Below are positions 43,677 to 52,331 of a stretch of 60,333 nt of DNA, in pieces; within the stretch, counting starts at the first letter, position 1; each line of letters opens with the position of its first letter. The translations under genes and the position numbers were made by a program. Origin of the DNA: Bacteroidota bacterium (GTDB lineage: Bacteria; Bacteroidota; Bacteroidia; Chitinophagales; Chitinophagaceae). Location of the stretch: positions 1-60,333 of the forward strand of contig JAEWBT010000024.1 of NCBI GenBank assembly GCA_023391015.1, in the 5' to 3' direction. Under the pieces are notes generated by a model. It saw only the letters and a program-made list of their open reading frames with translations. It ran no database searches and was not told the origin of the DNA.

Positions 43677-43940
43677 CAGGTGGGAAAAAACCTTCTGAAA
43701 ACCCCCTTTTTTGCCCTTCAGGTGGGAACGGGCGAATTGCCTGACGCGCAGGAAAACCTCCGGTGGGAGCGGGTGAATTCCCTGCGGCCCGGGGAGCATT
43801 CCCGAGGCCTCGGGTAAGGACAATTGGTTCCGGGGAAATGTTCTGCGCCCTCCGGTAAGGCCAAACGGCAGCGGGGAGCCTTCCCGCGCCCTCGGGTAAA
43901 CCCAAACCGCGCCGAGGGAACCTTCCGGAGGGCTGCTCTA
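43677..43940 (+). repeat. Decayed GC-rich tandem repeats of about 41 bp
   Basis: Six related units each begin ggtggga or gggtaa and run 40-50 bases (for example ggtgggaacgggcgaattgc, ggtgggagcgggtgaattcc, then gggtaagg..., ggtaaggc..., gggtaaac...). They have diverged too far for the boundaries to be exact. The array fills the upstream region of the PorE-like gene. With the mini-repeats it accounts for nearly all of the 471-bp gap 43507-43977. Confidence 0.6.
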
Positions 43941-43962
43941 GGCCCCCTTGCGCCGCAGCGGC

Positions 43963-43970
43963 TATTTTTG
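43963..43970 (+). promoter_or_regulatory. -7 box of the PorE-like gene
   Basis: TATTTTTG matches TAnnTTTG exactly and lies 7 bases before the GTG at 43978, so the transcript would be nearly leaderless. It overlaps the upstream TTG candidate frame, which supports the GTG start. Confidence 0.55.
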
Positions 43971-43977
43971 CGCCGTC

Positions 43978-45849
43978 GTGCGCTTTTTTTCCGGAATATT
44001 TCTCCTTTCCCTTCTCACGCTCGCCGTGCCGGCCCGTGCGCAGGATGGGCTCTACAAAGCACAGGTGCTTTGGGGGCAGAAAAAGCACGATGCCGCCATC
44101 CGTATGCTGCAACGCAAACTGAAAGGCAGCGCGCAAAGCGCCGATTTTTATGCCACCCTCGGCAACTGGACCTACCAGCAAGGGCGATATGACGAGGCCG
44201 TTGCCGCTTATGAAGCCGGTGCTCAAAAAACCAAAAATGGCAGCCGTTATTTCACCCTGCCCCTGGCGCGGGCCTTGTTTCGGGCAGGGCGCTATGGCGA
44301 AGCCGCCGGACGACTCCAAACCTTTCCGCCGCAAACCGCCGAAGGGAAATGGCTTCTGAGGGCGGCCCAATGGGCATCCGCACAACCTAAGGAGCTGGTT
44401 TTTCCAGAGTCTATGGGTGTGCGCATAAACACTCTTTTTCCGGAAACATTTCCGGAATTAGCCGCTGACGGTAGCGCGCTTTATTACTCCCGCCGCGTCA
44501 AAGGCATCGATGAAGATTTGATGCGTGCCCTGCCCGATAGCTGCGGCGGCTGGTTTTCGGGCGTGGCCCTGCCCTTTCCGCTTAATTCATCGCGGCAGGA
44601 AAAAGCGCAAACCATCTCGGCAGATGGCCATTATATCTTTTTTGGCCGGGAAGATTTGAAAAGCGAAAACGGCTGGGACGGCGGCGGTGGCGACCTTTAT
44701 ATGTCTTACACCGCCACGCCCGGTGATACGGCCTGGTCGGTGCCGGAGCCTTTTGGAGCTACCATCAACACCCCCGCCTACGAGGGCATGCCTTCGCTGA
44801 GCGCCGATAATAAAACCCTTTTTTTCGTCTCAGATCGTGCCGGTGGGCTGGGTGGATTGGATATTTGGTACAGCCGTTTTGAGCGGGGCCGCTGGCAGCA
44901 ACCCGTGAATGCCGGGCCACACATCAACACGCCGCAAAATGAGGTTTCGCCATTCTTGTGTGCTGATGGCAAAACGTTGCTTTTCGCCTCCAACGGGCAG
45001 GCCGAAAACTTTGGTGGCTATGATTTATACCGGGCGACGCTGGCAACAGAGGGGGTGAAAAAAGTGCAGAATCTGGGACAGCCTATCAACTCGCCGCACG
45101 ATGAGGTAAGTCCATTTACGGGTCTCCGGGGCGACACCCTTTACTACGCCACCGACCGGCAGGGGCCGCCGGGCAATACCGATATCTGGCGCTGCGAACT
45201 GCCCTTTTCGATGCGACCGGCGGCGGTGCAGCTGGTGCACGGGCAGGTAGTGGATTCGCTTTCGGGCACACCGCTGGCAAACGCCTGGGTGCGCTTGCTG
45301 GATGGACTTTCCGGAAAAGAAGTGGGCGGTTTTCGTTCCAATCGTGGTGATGGCTCTTTTGTGGCTTTTTTGCAGCTGGAGCAGCCTTATTTGTTGAAAG
45401 CCACGCAAGGCGGATACAAAGCCCGCGTGGATAGCCTGCTGTTGTCGGCCACCGATACCCTACTGCCGCAAGCCCGTTTGGCCTTGCTACCCGATTCGTA
45501 CGTTCCGCCGAGGCACGACAGTCTTTTGCTGCGGTTTTCGTTCCGCAGAAATGAAATTTCCCTTAGCGACAGTGTGCGCAGCTTATTAGAGGAGATTCCC
45601 AAAGAAGTACTCGCCGGCAGTGCCGAGATTCTGGTGTGGAGTTTCACCGATATTTCCGGAACACCGATGCTAAACGAAGAAATTTCTGGTCAGCGCGCCC
45701 GTCTCGTGGCCGATGCTCTGGTGCAATTGGGTTTTGATGGCGGAAAAATAACGGCGCAGGGCTGGGGCGAACAATATCCAATGGCACCGAATGATACCGA
45801 GGAAGGCCGCACCCAAAACCGGCGGGCCGAGGTGATTTTGCGCCGGTAG
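43978..45849 (+). CDS. PorE-like protein: TPR, WD40/PD40 propeller, carboxypeptidase-regulatory and OmpA domains
   Basis: This 623-residue exported protein has the domain order of PorE, the T9SS component thought to bind peptidoglycan. A signal peptide (MRFFSGIFLLSLLTLAVPARAQ) is followed by TPR-like helices (residues 25-120), a PD40 beta-propeller (about 135-405, blades such as PSLSADNKTLFFVSDR and VSPFLCADGKTLLFAS), a carboxypeptidase-regulatory-like domain (about 420-500) and an OmpA C-terminal domain with NEEISGQRARLVADAL. GTG at 43978 gives the clean signal peptide. TTG at 43948 would run through the -7 box. T9SS membership is inferred from architecture, which gliding-related proteins of other roles also share. 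A hairpin follows the stop (45848-45871). Confidence 0.8.
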   Translation: MRFFSGIFLLSLLTLAVPARAQDGLYKAQVLWGQKKHDAAIRMLQRKLKGSAQSADFYATLGNWTYQQGRYDEAVAAYEAGAQKTKNGSRYFTLPLARALFRAGRYGEAAGRLQTFPPQTAEGKWLLRAAQWASAQPKELVFPESMGVRINTLFPETFPELAADGSALYYSRRVKGIDEDLMRALPDSCGGWFSGVALPFPLNSSRQEKAQTISADGHYIFFGREDLKSENGWDGGGGDLYMSYTATPGDTAWSVPEPFGATINTPAYEGMPSLSADNKTLFFVSDRAGGLGGLDIWYSRFERGRWQQPVNAGPHINTPQNEVSPFLCADGKTLLFASNGQAENFGGYDLYRATLATEGVKKVQNLGQPINSPHDEVSPFTGLRGDTLYYATDRQGPPGNTDIWRCELPFSMRPAAVQLVHGQVVDSLSGTPLANAWVRLLDGLSGKEVGGFRSNRGDGSFVAFLQLEQPYLLKATQGGYKARVDSLLLSATDTLLPQARLALLPDSYVPPRHDSLLLRFSFRRNEISLSDSVRSLLEEIPKEVLAGSAEILVWSFTDISGTPMLNEEISGQRARLVADALVQLGFDGGKITAQGWGEQYPMAPNDTEEGRTQNRRAEVILRR

Positions 45850-45919
45850 CGACGCGATTCACTGCGTCGCTCATGGAGCGGAAATATTACGCGCATCATT
45901 TTTGCCGTACATTTCCTTT

Positions 45920-46429
45920 ATGAAAAAAGTCATTTTTGCACTCCTGCTGTTGTTTCCCTTTATGAGCTCTGCCCAGACTTTTGTGCTTCAGAAAGAAGAC
46001 AAAACCAACGAAACCATCCTGAAAGGTCAATGTCGCTATGCCGACCTTTTGGCCCAACCGGATTATACCTGGATGAAAGACACTGCCCGCTACCTGCCGG
46101 ACGCCACTGCGATGCAGGTGTTGAAAAAAGGATTGTCCAATTACAATCTTGTGGTGCTTTTCGGCTCGTGGTGTTCGGATTCGCACCTGCAACTGCCGCA
46201 CCTCTATAAAGTGTTGCAGGAAGCCAACATGCCGATGGAAAAAGTACAGCTTTATGGCATGGACCGGGCTAAAAAAGGTCGCGACGTAGAAGACAAAATT
46301 TTTAAGGTGGATCGTGTACCGACGATTATTCTTTATAAAAACAATCAGGAAGTAGGCCGGATCGTAGAAACGCCGCAGCGCAGCTTGGAAGCCGATTTGG
46401 CGGCTATGATTGAGGGCGGCAGCAGATAG
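45920..46429 (+). CDS. Exported thioredoxin-fold protein with a single active-site cysteine
   Basis: This 169-residue protein starts at the ATG at 45920, giving the signal peptide MKKVIFALLLLFPFMSSAQ. The thioredoxin fold is recognisable from VVLFGSWCSDSHLQLPHLYKV, the later VDRVPTIILYKN with its cis-proline, and the strand GRIVETP. The usual CxxC is WCSDS here, so only the first cysteine remains and a disulfide-swap reaction with an internal resolving thiol is not possible. It may act as a monothiol or simply bind. It lies after the PorE-like gene by 70 bp. Confidence 0.8.
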   Translation: MKKVIFALLLLFPFMSSAQTFVLQKEDKTNETILKGQCRYADLLAQPDYTWMKDTARYLPDATAMQVLKKGLSNYNLVVLFGSWCSDSHLQLPHLYKVLQEANMPMEKVQLYGMDRAKKGRDVEDKIFKVDRVPTIILYKNNQEVGRIVETPQRSLEADLAAMIEGGSR

Positions 46430-46470
46430 AAAGAAAAGCACCTGCTAAATCAGCCGGCAAGTCGCCCGCA

Positions 46471-46587
46471 GACTTGACAAGTCCGCGGACAGCAAGTGAA
46501 TAGACTTGTCAAGTCAAAATCGCTCTAGGGTGGCCTCCATTAGACTTGTCAAGTCATATGTGAGTCGTCCGGGGGACTTGACAAGCC
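46471..46587. repeat. Four GACTTGTCAAGTC palindromes
   Basis: Copies start at 46471, 46503, 46543 and 46575, at intervals of 32, 40 and 32 bases, the last slightly altered. They lie between the converging thioredoxin-like and HscA-like genes. Confidence 0.8.
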
Positions 46588-46594
46588 GGGGGCG

Positions 46595-48451
46595 CTACAA
46601 AATCTTTTTCCCCCGCATGGCTTCCTTCAAGGCTGCGTCCATCACGCGCTCGGCAAAGGGGCGGGTGAGGTCGTTGAGCTTTTCGCTTGCGGCCTGAATG
46701 GCGTTCTTGTCATTTCCGGAAATCGCTTCCCGCAGGGCGGCAATCTGGGCTTCTGTAAGGCTTTTTTCTTCCCCGGAAAGCAACGTCTCGTTTTTGCGGA
46801 GAAAGTTTTCGGTGAGGTCCACCATTTGTTCGGCTTCGGTGCGGGCTTCCACCAGTGCGCGCGTTTGCATATCTTCCTTCGCGTGGGTGAGCGAGGCCAT
46901 CAACATGCGTTCTACCTCCTCGTCGGTGAGGCCGTACTGCGGTTTCACGTCAATGCTTTGGGCCACGCCGCTGCGCAGTTCTTTCGCCGATACTTTCAGG
47001 ATGCCGTCGGCGTCCAGCAGAAAGGTCACTTCTACTTTGGCCAGTCCGGCGGGCATGGCGGGAATGCCGGTGAGGTTGAATTCGGCCAGCTTGCGGTTGT
47101 CAGCCACCAGGTCGCGCTCGCCCTGAAAAACGGAGATGCGCATACTGCCCTGCCCGTCTTTCTGGGTCGTGTACTGCCGTCCGGCCCGCGACGGAATTTT
47201 AGAGTTGCGCGGCATCAGCACGTCCATCAACCCGCCCATCGTTTCAATGCCGAGGCTCAGGGGCGTTACGTCCAGGAGGAGCAGGTCGGTGGTTTTTCCG
47301 GCAAGGATATCGGCCTGCACGGCGGCCCCGAGGGCAACGACTTCATCCGGGTTCAGCTCGTCAAAAGGCTTGCGGCCAAAAGTTTTTTCTACTTCTGTTT
47401 TTACGAGCGGTACCCGCGTAGAGCCGCCCACCAGCACCACCGCACTGATGTCGCCAACCGAAATTCCGGAATCCGCAATCGCAGCGCGGCAGGAAGCCAT
47501 GGTTTTCGCTACCAGTGGCGCAATGGCCGCCTCAAATTCTGCTTTGGAAATGGTGATGGATTTTCCGGAAATTTCACCCGTCCAATTGACGGAATTAGAC
47601 AGTGCTTTTTTGGCTTCCTCGGCAAGCAGGCGCAGCCGTCCGCGGTCGCTTGCATTTTGGGAAATAACCCCTGATTTTCCGGAAATTAATTCTACCAGTG
47701 CGCGGTCAAAATCGTCGCCGCCGAGGTGGGTGTCGCCATGGGTGGAAAGGACTTCAAAAATGCCGCCCACGATGCGCAGAATGGAAATGTCAAACGTGCC
47801 GCCGCCAAGGTCATACACCGCCACGATTTTCTCCTCTTCACTGCTGCTCGTGCCCAGGCCGTAAGCCAGGGCTGCGGCGGTGGGTTCGTTGACGATGCGG
47901 AGCACGTCCAGACCGGCAATTTTTCCGGCGTCGCGGGTGGCCTGGCGCTGGGCGTCGTTGAAGTAAGCCGGAACGGTAATCACCGCTTTGGTAACCGGCG
48001 TTTTGAGCAAGTGTTCGGCGCGGCTTTTCAGCTCGGCGAGGATAAAGGCAGAAAGCTCAATCGGGGTGTAAAACCGGTCGCCGATGCGCACGCGCACGAG
48101 TGCTTCGGTTTCGTCGTCCAGAATCTGGTAGGCCAGTTCGCCCGCTTCGGCGCGCACGTCGTTGTAGCTGCGGCCCATAAGGCGCTTCACGCTGTAGATG
48201 GTGCGCTCCGGTGCGGTGAGCAGGCGTTCTTTGGCTTCGTTGCCCACATGCACCGCGCCGTCTTCACCGAGATTCACGATAGAGGGCACGAGGGTAAAGC
48301 CGTCGGTTTCGCGCAGGGCCACGGGCTTTCGGGCACCGTCTTCTTCCCGCATCACGGCCACCAACGAGTTGGTGGTGCCGAGGTCGATGCCTACAATCGC
48401 TTCCTCTTGTTGCAGGGAGCCGGTCGCTATGTTAATCGCCACTTTCGCCAT
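46595..48451 (-). CDS. hscA: Hsp70 chaperone, HscA-like
   Basis: This 618-residue Hsp70 protein matches HscA in length and in the N-terminal extension before the phosphate-binding loop (VGIDLGTTNSLVAV). Other Hsp70 marks are FNDAQRQATRDAG, VYDLGGGTFDISIL and VVLVGGSTRVPLV, with a substrate-binding domain and a short helical lid. HscA helps transfer iron-sulfur clusters from the IscU scaffold. No isc genes are adjacent, so the assignment rests on similarity to HscA rather than DnaK. A -7-like TACCTTCG lies 8 bases before the start (48466-48459). It contains four TTCCGGAA palindromes. Confidence 0.82.
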   Translation of the reverse strand: MAKVAINIATGSLQQEEAIVGIDLGTTNSLVAVMREEDGARKPVALRETDGFTLVPSIVNLGEDGAVHVGNEAKERLLTAPERTIYSVKRLMGRSYNDVRAEAGELAYQILDDETEALVRVRIGDRFYTPIELSAFILAELKSRAEHLLKTPVTKAVITVPAYFNDAQRQATRDAGKIAGLDVLRIVNEPTAAALAYGLGTSSSEEEKIVAVYDLGGGTFDISILRIVGGIFEVLSTHGDTHLGGDDFDRALVELISGKSGVISQNASDRGRLRLLAEEAKKALSNSVNWTGEISGKSITISKAEFEAAIAPLVAKTMASCRAAIADSGISVGDISAVVLVGGSTRVPLVKTEVEKTFGRKPFDELNPDEVVALGAAVQADILAGKTTDLLLLDVTPLSLGIETMGGLMDVLMPRNSKIPSRAGRQYTTQKDGQGSMRISVFQGERDLVADNRKLAEFNLTGIPAMPAGLAKVEVTFLLDADGILKVSAKELRSGVAQSIDVKPQYGLTDEEVERMLMASLTHAKEDMQTRALVEARTEAEQMVDLTENFLRKNETLLSGEEKSLTEAQIAALREAISGNDKNAIQAASEKLNDLTRPFAERVMDAALKEAMRGKKIL

Positions 48452-48500
48452 AAGGCTGCGAAGGTAGGACGGGGCAGTTCGGCGCGACTGCGCTAAACCT

Positions 48501-48521
48501 ATAAGGTTTTTGAAACCTTAT
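48501..48521. repeat. Short family 3 palindrome
   Basis: Arms ataaggttt and aaaccttat surround a ttg loop between hscA and the M56 gene. It may end the M56 transcript. A TTTCCGGAAA palindrome follows at once. Confidence 0.65.
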
Positions 48522-48539
48522 CCGTTTTTCCGGAAAACA

Positions 48540-50300
48540 CTAAAGTTTCGCGCTTCTTTCCGCTTCTATTCGCTTCGCAAGTGCTTCCCAATGCGCCGCT
48601 ACTGCTTCGGCTCTTTTAATTTCAGCTTCCTTTCGCTCAATCATTGCCGCAGCCGCTTTTGCTTTGGCAATGGTAGCATTGGCTTCCACTTCGGAGCGGC
48701 CAGCTTCTTGCAAGTATTGTTGGGAAGACTGATTTGCTTTTTTTTCGGCAGCCTGAATAGCTTCCTTCCAGTTTTTGAAATACGCTGGATCTGCTGATGC
48801 TATTTCTTTACCGGCTTTTTGGGAAGTCTGCGTCCCATCTTCCCGGATAACAACGTTACCATTCTTCACGACAACCAGCAACGGGCTGGCAGCTTCATAA
48901 AGCATAAACTCAATCAGGCTATTGACGGGCTTTCCTTCGCGCAATGCCGGCTTAAAGCTAAAGCCTCTTTCCATGGCCCGGTTTGCAGCAGTCAGCACCG
49001 GACGTTTAGCGCTTTCTGCCAGTGTTTTTATTTTTTGCAGAGAAGATGTTACTTCTTTTGGAAAATCCCCATCTTCAAAACGCGTAAAACCTGTCCCCAG
49101 ATAGATTTGCTGGTAGTATTCCAGTCTGCCTTCTTTGGAAATCACCTGCTGGCCCGATGCAATCAAGGCATACTCGCCGTCGGGTAAGTCTTTCAATTCC
49201 GGCATGATCCTATCGGCTAATTCGTGGAGCGGGCTTTTAAAACTACCGGCATATGTTGCTGGAACATCCACTTCTTTTTCATCGTAAATGCGCTCGCCGT
49301 TCATTTTATAAGGCGGAGAAATACGGTAAAACTCAACTCCGTTTGGTAAAATTGTAGTTTTAGATCCTTCTTGCCGCACAAAATCATTTCCCCTAAAAGA
49401 AAAGGCCGTGTCGTCTATTTGGGTGCCGGCACTAATAGTGGGTGCTTCTTTTTTCTTACACGCTTCCACCGTCAGAAACAAAACCGGCAGTAACAACAGA
49501 TAAGGCAGTTTAAGCAGGGCGGGACTGGCGTTTTTGGTGAGCATAACAATCCGGGATTTAAGGGGTGAACGGTGAAAAGAATGAACGAGCGGAAAAGCGT
49601 TGGAAGTGGCTTCCTGCAACAGCAAGTAACCATAAGGCTGCGCCTGGCCGCGGGCAAAAGCGTCGGCCTGGTACTCGTGGACTCTTTTTAGAAAATAGTC
49701 GTAGAGATAAATAAAAGGGTGAAACCACAAACCGATTCGCATCAAGGCGAGCAGCACCACATCCAGCGAGTGTTTCAGACTTCCGTGCCGGGCTTCGTGT
49801 TGCAGAATCAGGTTCAGGTCAGCAGGCGAATACCGGGAGGCGTCGGAAAGAAAGGTTCTGCCGAAAAGGGAAAAAGGCGTGTGTGGACGGCCGGTTTCGT
49901 AGAAGGATTTTCCGGAAAACTGGCACTTTTTAGCCCCGCGCGTAAGCCGGAACAAGCGACTGGCTCCATGAACGTAGAGTAGCAGCGCCACGACACAACC
50001 GGCGTAATAAACCGTCCACAGCGAAACCGAGAAAGCGGGTTTCACGTTGGCGGTTACTTCCGCAATCGCTATCGTTTTGACGGTGCTGATGCGGGCCACC
50101 GGTGCCTGGATATAAACCGGAATTTGGGCAACTGTTTGAACAACTTCTTGGGGCCACAGCGGCAGCAATAACCCGGCGAACAAGGTACTGAGCAGCACGG
50201 CGCGGTTGAGGCTGTGGAAAGTGGTTTTCCGGAAACAAAGCGCATAAGTCAGCAGGCTAACGGCCCAGATGGCAGTAGCGTCGGTGAGGTAGGAAAGCAT
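48540..50300 (-). CDS. BlaR1/MecR1-type M56 metallopeptidase with a TonB-like C-terminal domain
   Basis: This 586-residue membrane protein has four N-terminal hydrophobic helices with an M56 zinc protease core: HEARH (H168-H172) and the third ligand in HEYQADAFA (E209). In BlaR1 this protease cleaves or inactivates the BlaI repressor. The outer half here is not a penicillin-binding sensor. Instead a lipoprotein-like LTVEACKKK segment and a region ending in GFSFKPALREGKPVNSLIEFML suggest a TonB/energy-transducer-type domain, a common Bacteroidota variant whose signal is unknown. It follows blaI by 3 bp. Confidence 0.85.
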   Translation of the reverse strand: MLSYLTDATAIWAVSLLTYALCFRKTTFHSLNRAVLLSTLFAGLLLPLWPQEVVQTVAQIPVYIQAPVARISTVKTIAIAEVTANVKPAFSVSLWTVYYAGCVVALLLYVHGASRLFRLTRGAKKCQFSGKSFYETGRPHTPFSLFGRTFLSDASRYSPADLNLILQHEARHGSLKHSLDVVLLALMRIGLWFHPFIYLYDYFLKRVHEYQADAFARGQAQPYGYLLLQEATSNAFPLVHSFHRSPLKSRIVMLTKNASPALLKLPYLLLLPVLFLTVEACKKKEAPTISAGTQIDDTAFSFRGNDFVRQEGSKTTILPNGVEFYRISPPYKMNGERIYDEKEVDVPATYAGSFKSPLHELADRIMPELKDLPDGEYALIASGQQVISKEGRLEYYQQIYLGTGFTRFEDGDFPKEVTSSLQKIKTLAESAKRPVLTAANRAMERGFSFKPALREGKPVNSLIEFMLYEAASPLLVVVKNGNVVIREDGTQTSQKAGKEIASADPAYFKNWKEAIQAAEKKANQSSQQYLQEAGRSEVEANATIAKAKAAAAMIERKEAEIKRAEAVAAHWEALAKRIEAERSAKL

Positions 50301-50303
50301 GGC

Positions 50304-50687
50304 TTATTTTTTTTTGCCTTTTTGAAGCAGAGACAGGATTTCACTTACCTCTTTTTTGCTGAGGTCTTCGCGCTGCACCAGAAACGAAACCAGCTGGCCC
50401 GCCGAGCCACTGAAATAGCGCTCCACCAATCCATCCACACCGCGGGCGGCGTAGTCTTCACGCGAGATAATGGGAAAATATTCGTGGGTTTTGCCGTAGG
50501 CTTTATGGCTCACAAATCCTTTTTTCTCCAGGATACGCACCACGCTGGAAACAGTGCTGTGGGGAATGGTATCGTCGCCGAGGCGATCCAGGATGTCGCG
50601 GACGAGGCAGCGACCGAGGTCCCAGATGTGGGCCATGATGTCTTCTTCTGCTTTGGTGAGTTGGGGTAGCGGCGCTTTTCGTTTCAT
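50304..50687 (-). CDS. BlaI/MecI/CopY family transcriptional repressor
   Basis: This 127-residue winged-helix repressor has the recognition region TIPHSTVSSVVRILEKKGFVSH and the wing AYGKTHEYFPIIS, followed by a dimerisation helix (LSKKEVSEILSLL). It is the first gene of a two-gene operon with the M56 membrane protease, and its start codon overlaps a palindrome that is probably its own operator. The signal that relieves repression is unknown, and no beta-lactamase gene is nearby. Confidence 0.92.
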   Translation of the reverse strand: MKRKAPLPQLTKAEEDIMAHIWDLGRCLVRDILDRLGDDTIPHSTVSSVVRILEKKGFVSHKAYGKTHEYFPIISREDYAARGVDGLVERYFSGSAGQLVSFLVQREDLSKKEVSEILSLLQKGKKK

Positions 50688-50707
50688 AACGTAATTGTAC
50701 GTTACAA
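50687..50707. promoter_or_regulatory. Probable BlaI-type operator over the repressor start
   Basis: An 18-bp palindrome TAACGTAATTGTACGTTA (50687-50704) overlaps the start codon, and TGTACGTTACA just beyond has the TGTA-n3-TACA symmetry typical of BlaI/MecI sites. This would give autoregulation. Confidence 0.6.
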
Positions 50708-50892
50708 AACGGAAATAGCAAATAAAAGTTTTGAAAATGGCCTCAAAATGGCAGGATTAAAGCATCTTTCGCTTTGATAAGGAAGACCAAGTGCACAGAG
50801 ATTTTCACAGCGATCCACGGAGGACTTTCAGAAATCACCTAAACGGACCAGGTTTTAAAACTTATCGGTTTTTCCGGAATTTTCCGGAAAGT

Positions 50893-50986
50893 GCGTGAGG
50901 GATAGAGGCATTTGTTTGAGCCACGCTGAAACGAAGTGAAAGTGGGGCGAGTGCCGAAAGCCCGACCCGTAGGGGCATGCCCAAAA
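50893..50986 (+). repeat. REP-like dispersed element, family 1, copy 3
   Basis: It opens gtgcgtgagggatag and closes with gccgaaagcccgaccc ... ggcatgccca, like the copy at 1930-2022. A TTTCCGGAAA pair (50870-50890) lies directly upstream. The rest of the 393-bp gap 50708-51080 shows no gene. Confidence 0.7.
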
Positions 50987-51080
50987 AGACCAAAGACGAT
51001 TTGGCATCAACGTCTCGGGTCCCATCCATAAAGCAGGGCGGCAGGGTTGAGACGCATTGTGTAAACAGCAAAACCGGCAG

Positions 51081-52319
51081 CTAATCGCTTTTTTGCAACA
51101 CCCGGTTGGCAAAGCGCCCAACAGTGAGGCCCTGCACCAAAATGCTGAAAACAACCACTACGTAGGTGACCACCGAAAGCGCTTCTTTATGCTCCGACTC
51201 CGGTAGCGAGAGCACCAGCGCAACGCTGAGCCCGCCGCGCAATCCGCCCCACACAATTACTTTTCCCTCGGCCCGCGACAGGGCTAGAAATCGCCTGGCA
51301 AACCGCCGCATAAAACCTACAATCAGGATGCGCGAACCGAGAATCAACCCAATGGAAAGCAGCCCCAGCAGCAGGTAAGACGGCCGTAGCTCTACAACCA
51401 CCATAACCAGGGCGATGAGGATAAAAAGGATTGCGTTGAGAATGACATCTATCAGTTCCCAGAACTTGTGGACGTATTGCTGCGTGACGTCGGTCATGGC
51501 TTTTTCGGGCCGGAAATTGCCCATCAGCAGGCCCATAATCACCATGGCGAGCGGGCCGGAAAAATGCAACTCCGAACACAGCCAGTACCCGCCCGACACG
51601 AAAGCGAGGGTGAGCAGGATTTCGGTTTGATAATGGTCCACGCTGCGCAAGAGGCGGTGCAACACGTAGCCGAGCGCAAAGCCCAGCGCAATGCCGCCGC
51701 CGACTTCCTGAGCAAACAAAGCGGCGATGCCTCCGGAATGCCCTTCGCTGCCGCCCATCATGCTCGTGAATGCGATAAAAAGCACAATGCCGATGCCGTC
51801 ATTAAAGAGCGACTCGCCGACAATGGTGTTTTCCAGATGGACCGGAACTTTTGCTTTTTTGAGAATGCCCAGTACAGCAATAGGGTCGGTGGGGGAGATG
51901 AGCGCGCCGAAAATAAAGCAGTAGGGCAGCGGCAAGGGCAGATTTATCCATGCGCTGACATAATAAAGCAATCCACCGATAATAAAAGTGGACAGCAGCG
52001 TCCCGAGTATAGCCAGGGAAAGCACCGGTCGCAGGTTGGGCCGGAGGCGCGACCAATCGGTGTGTAGCCCGCCGGCAAAAAGCAGGAACGCAAGCATCAC
52101 GTCGGTAATCAGATGACTCACATCCAGATGTTGCATTAAATCTTCAACGGAGCGGTGTTCAAACGGAATCAAAGGGCGGAGTACCACGATGCCCACCGAC
52201 AACCCCGTGGCCAGCAAAAACAGCCCGATCACAAACGGCAGCCGGATGAACCGCTGGTTGATATAGGCAAAAGCCGCCGACAGGATGAGCAGCAAAACAA
52301 GATAATGATAGAGTTGCAT
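51081..52319 (-). CDS. CPA1-type sodium/proton antiporter (NhaP family)
   Basis: This 412-residue inner-membrane exchanger has about 12 hydrophobic helices. The family core is clear: ALISPTDPIAVLGILKKA, ESLFNDGIGIVLF and the late VIVWGGLRGGLSVALVLSLP. It moves Na+ or K+ out against protons for pH and salt balance. It is followed on the same strand, after an intervening 12 bp upstream, by the DUF389 gene, so the two form a likely operon with DUF389 first. Confidence 0.9.
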   Translation of the reverse strand: MQLYHYLVLLLILSAAFAYINQRFIRLPFVIGLFLLATGLSVGIVVLRPLIPFEHRSVEDLMQHLDVSHLITDVMLAFLLFAGGLHTDWSRLRPNLRPVLSLAILGTLLSTFIIGGLLYYVSAWINLPLPLPYCFIFGALISPTDPIAVLGILKKAKVPVHLENTIVGESLFNDGIGIVLFIAFTSMMGGSEGHSGGIAALFAQEVGGGIALGFALGYVLHRLLRSVDHYQTEILLTLAFVSGGYWLCSELHFSGPLAMVIMGLLMGNFRPEKAMTDVTQQYVHKFWELIDVILNAILFILIALVMVVVELRPSYLLLGLLSIGLILGSRILIVGFMRRFARRFLALSRAEGKVIVWGGLRGGLSVALVLSLPESEHKEALSVVTYVVVVFSILVQGLTVGRFANRVLQKSD

Positions 52320-52331
52320 CGGGCTAATTCT

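Noticed and set aside
43519..44385. A 288-codon minus-strand frame before the PorE-like gene
   Set aside because: It reads through decayed repeats and is antisense to the PorE-like N-terminus, with no recognisable domain.
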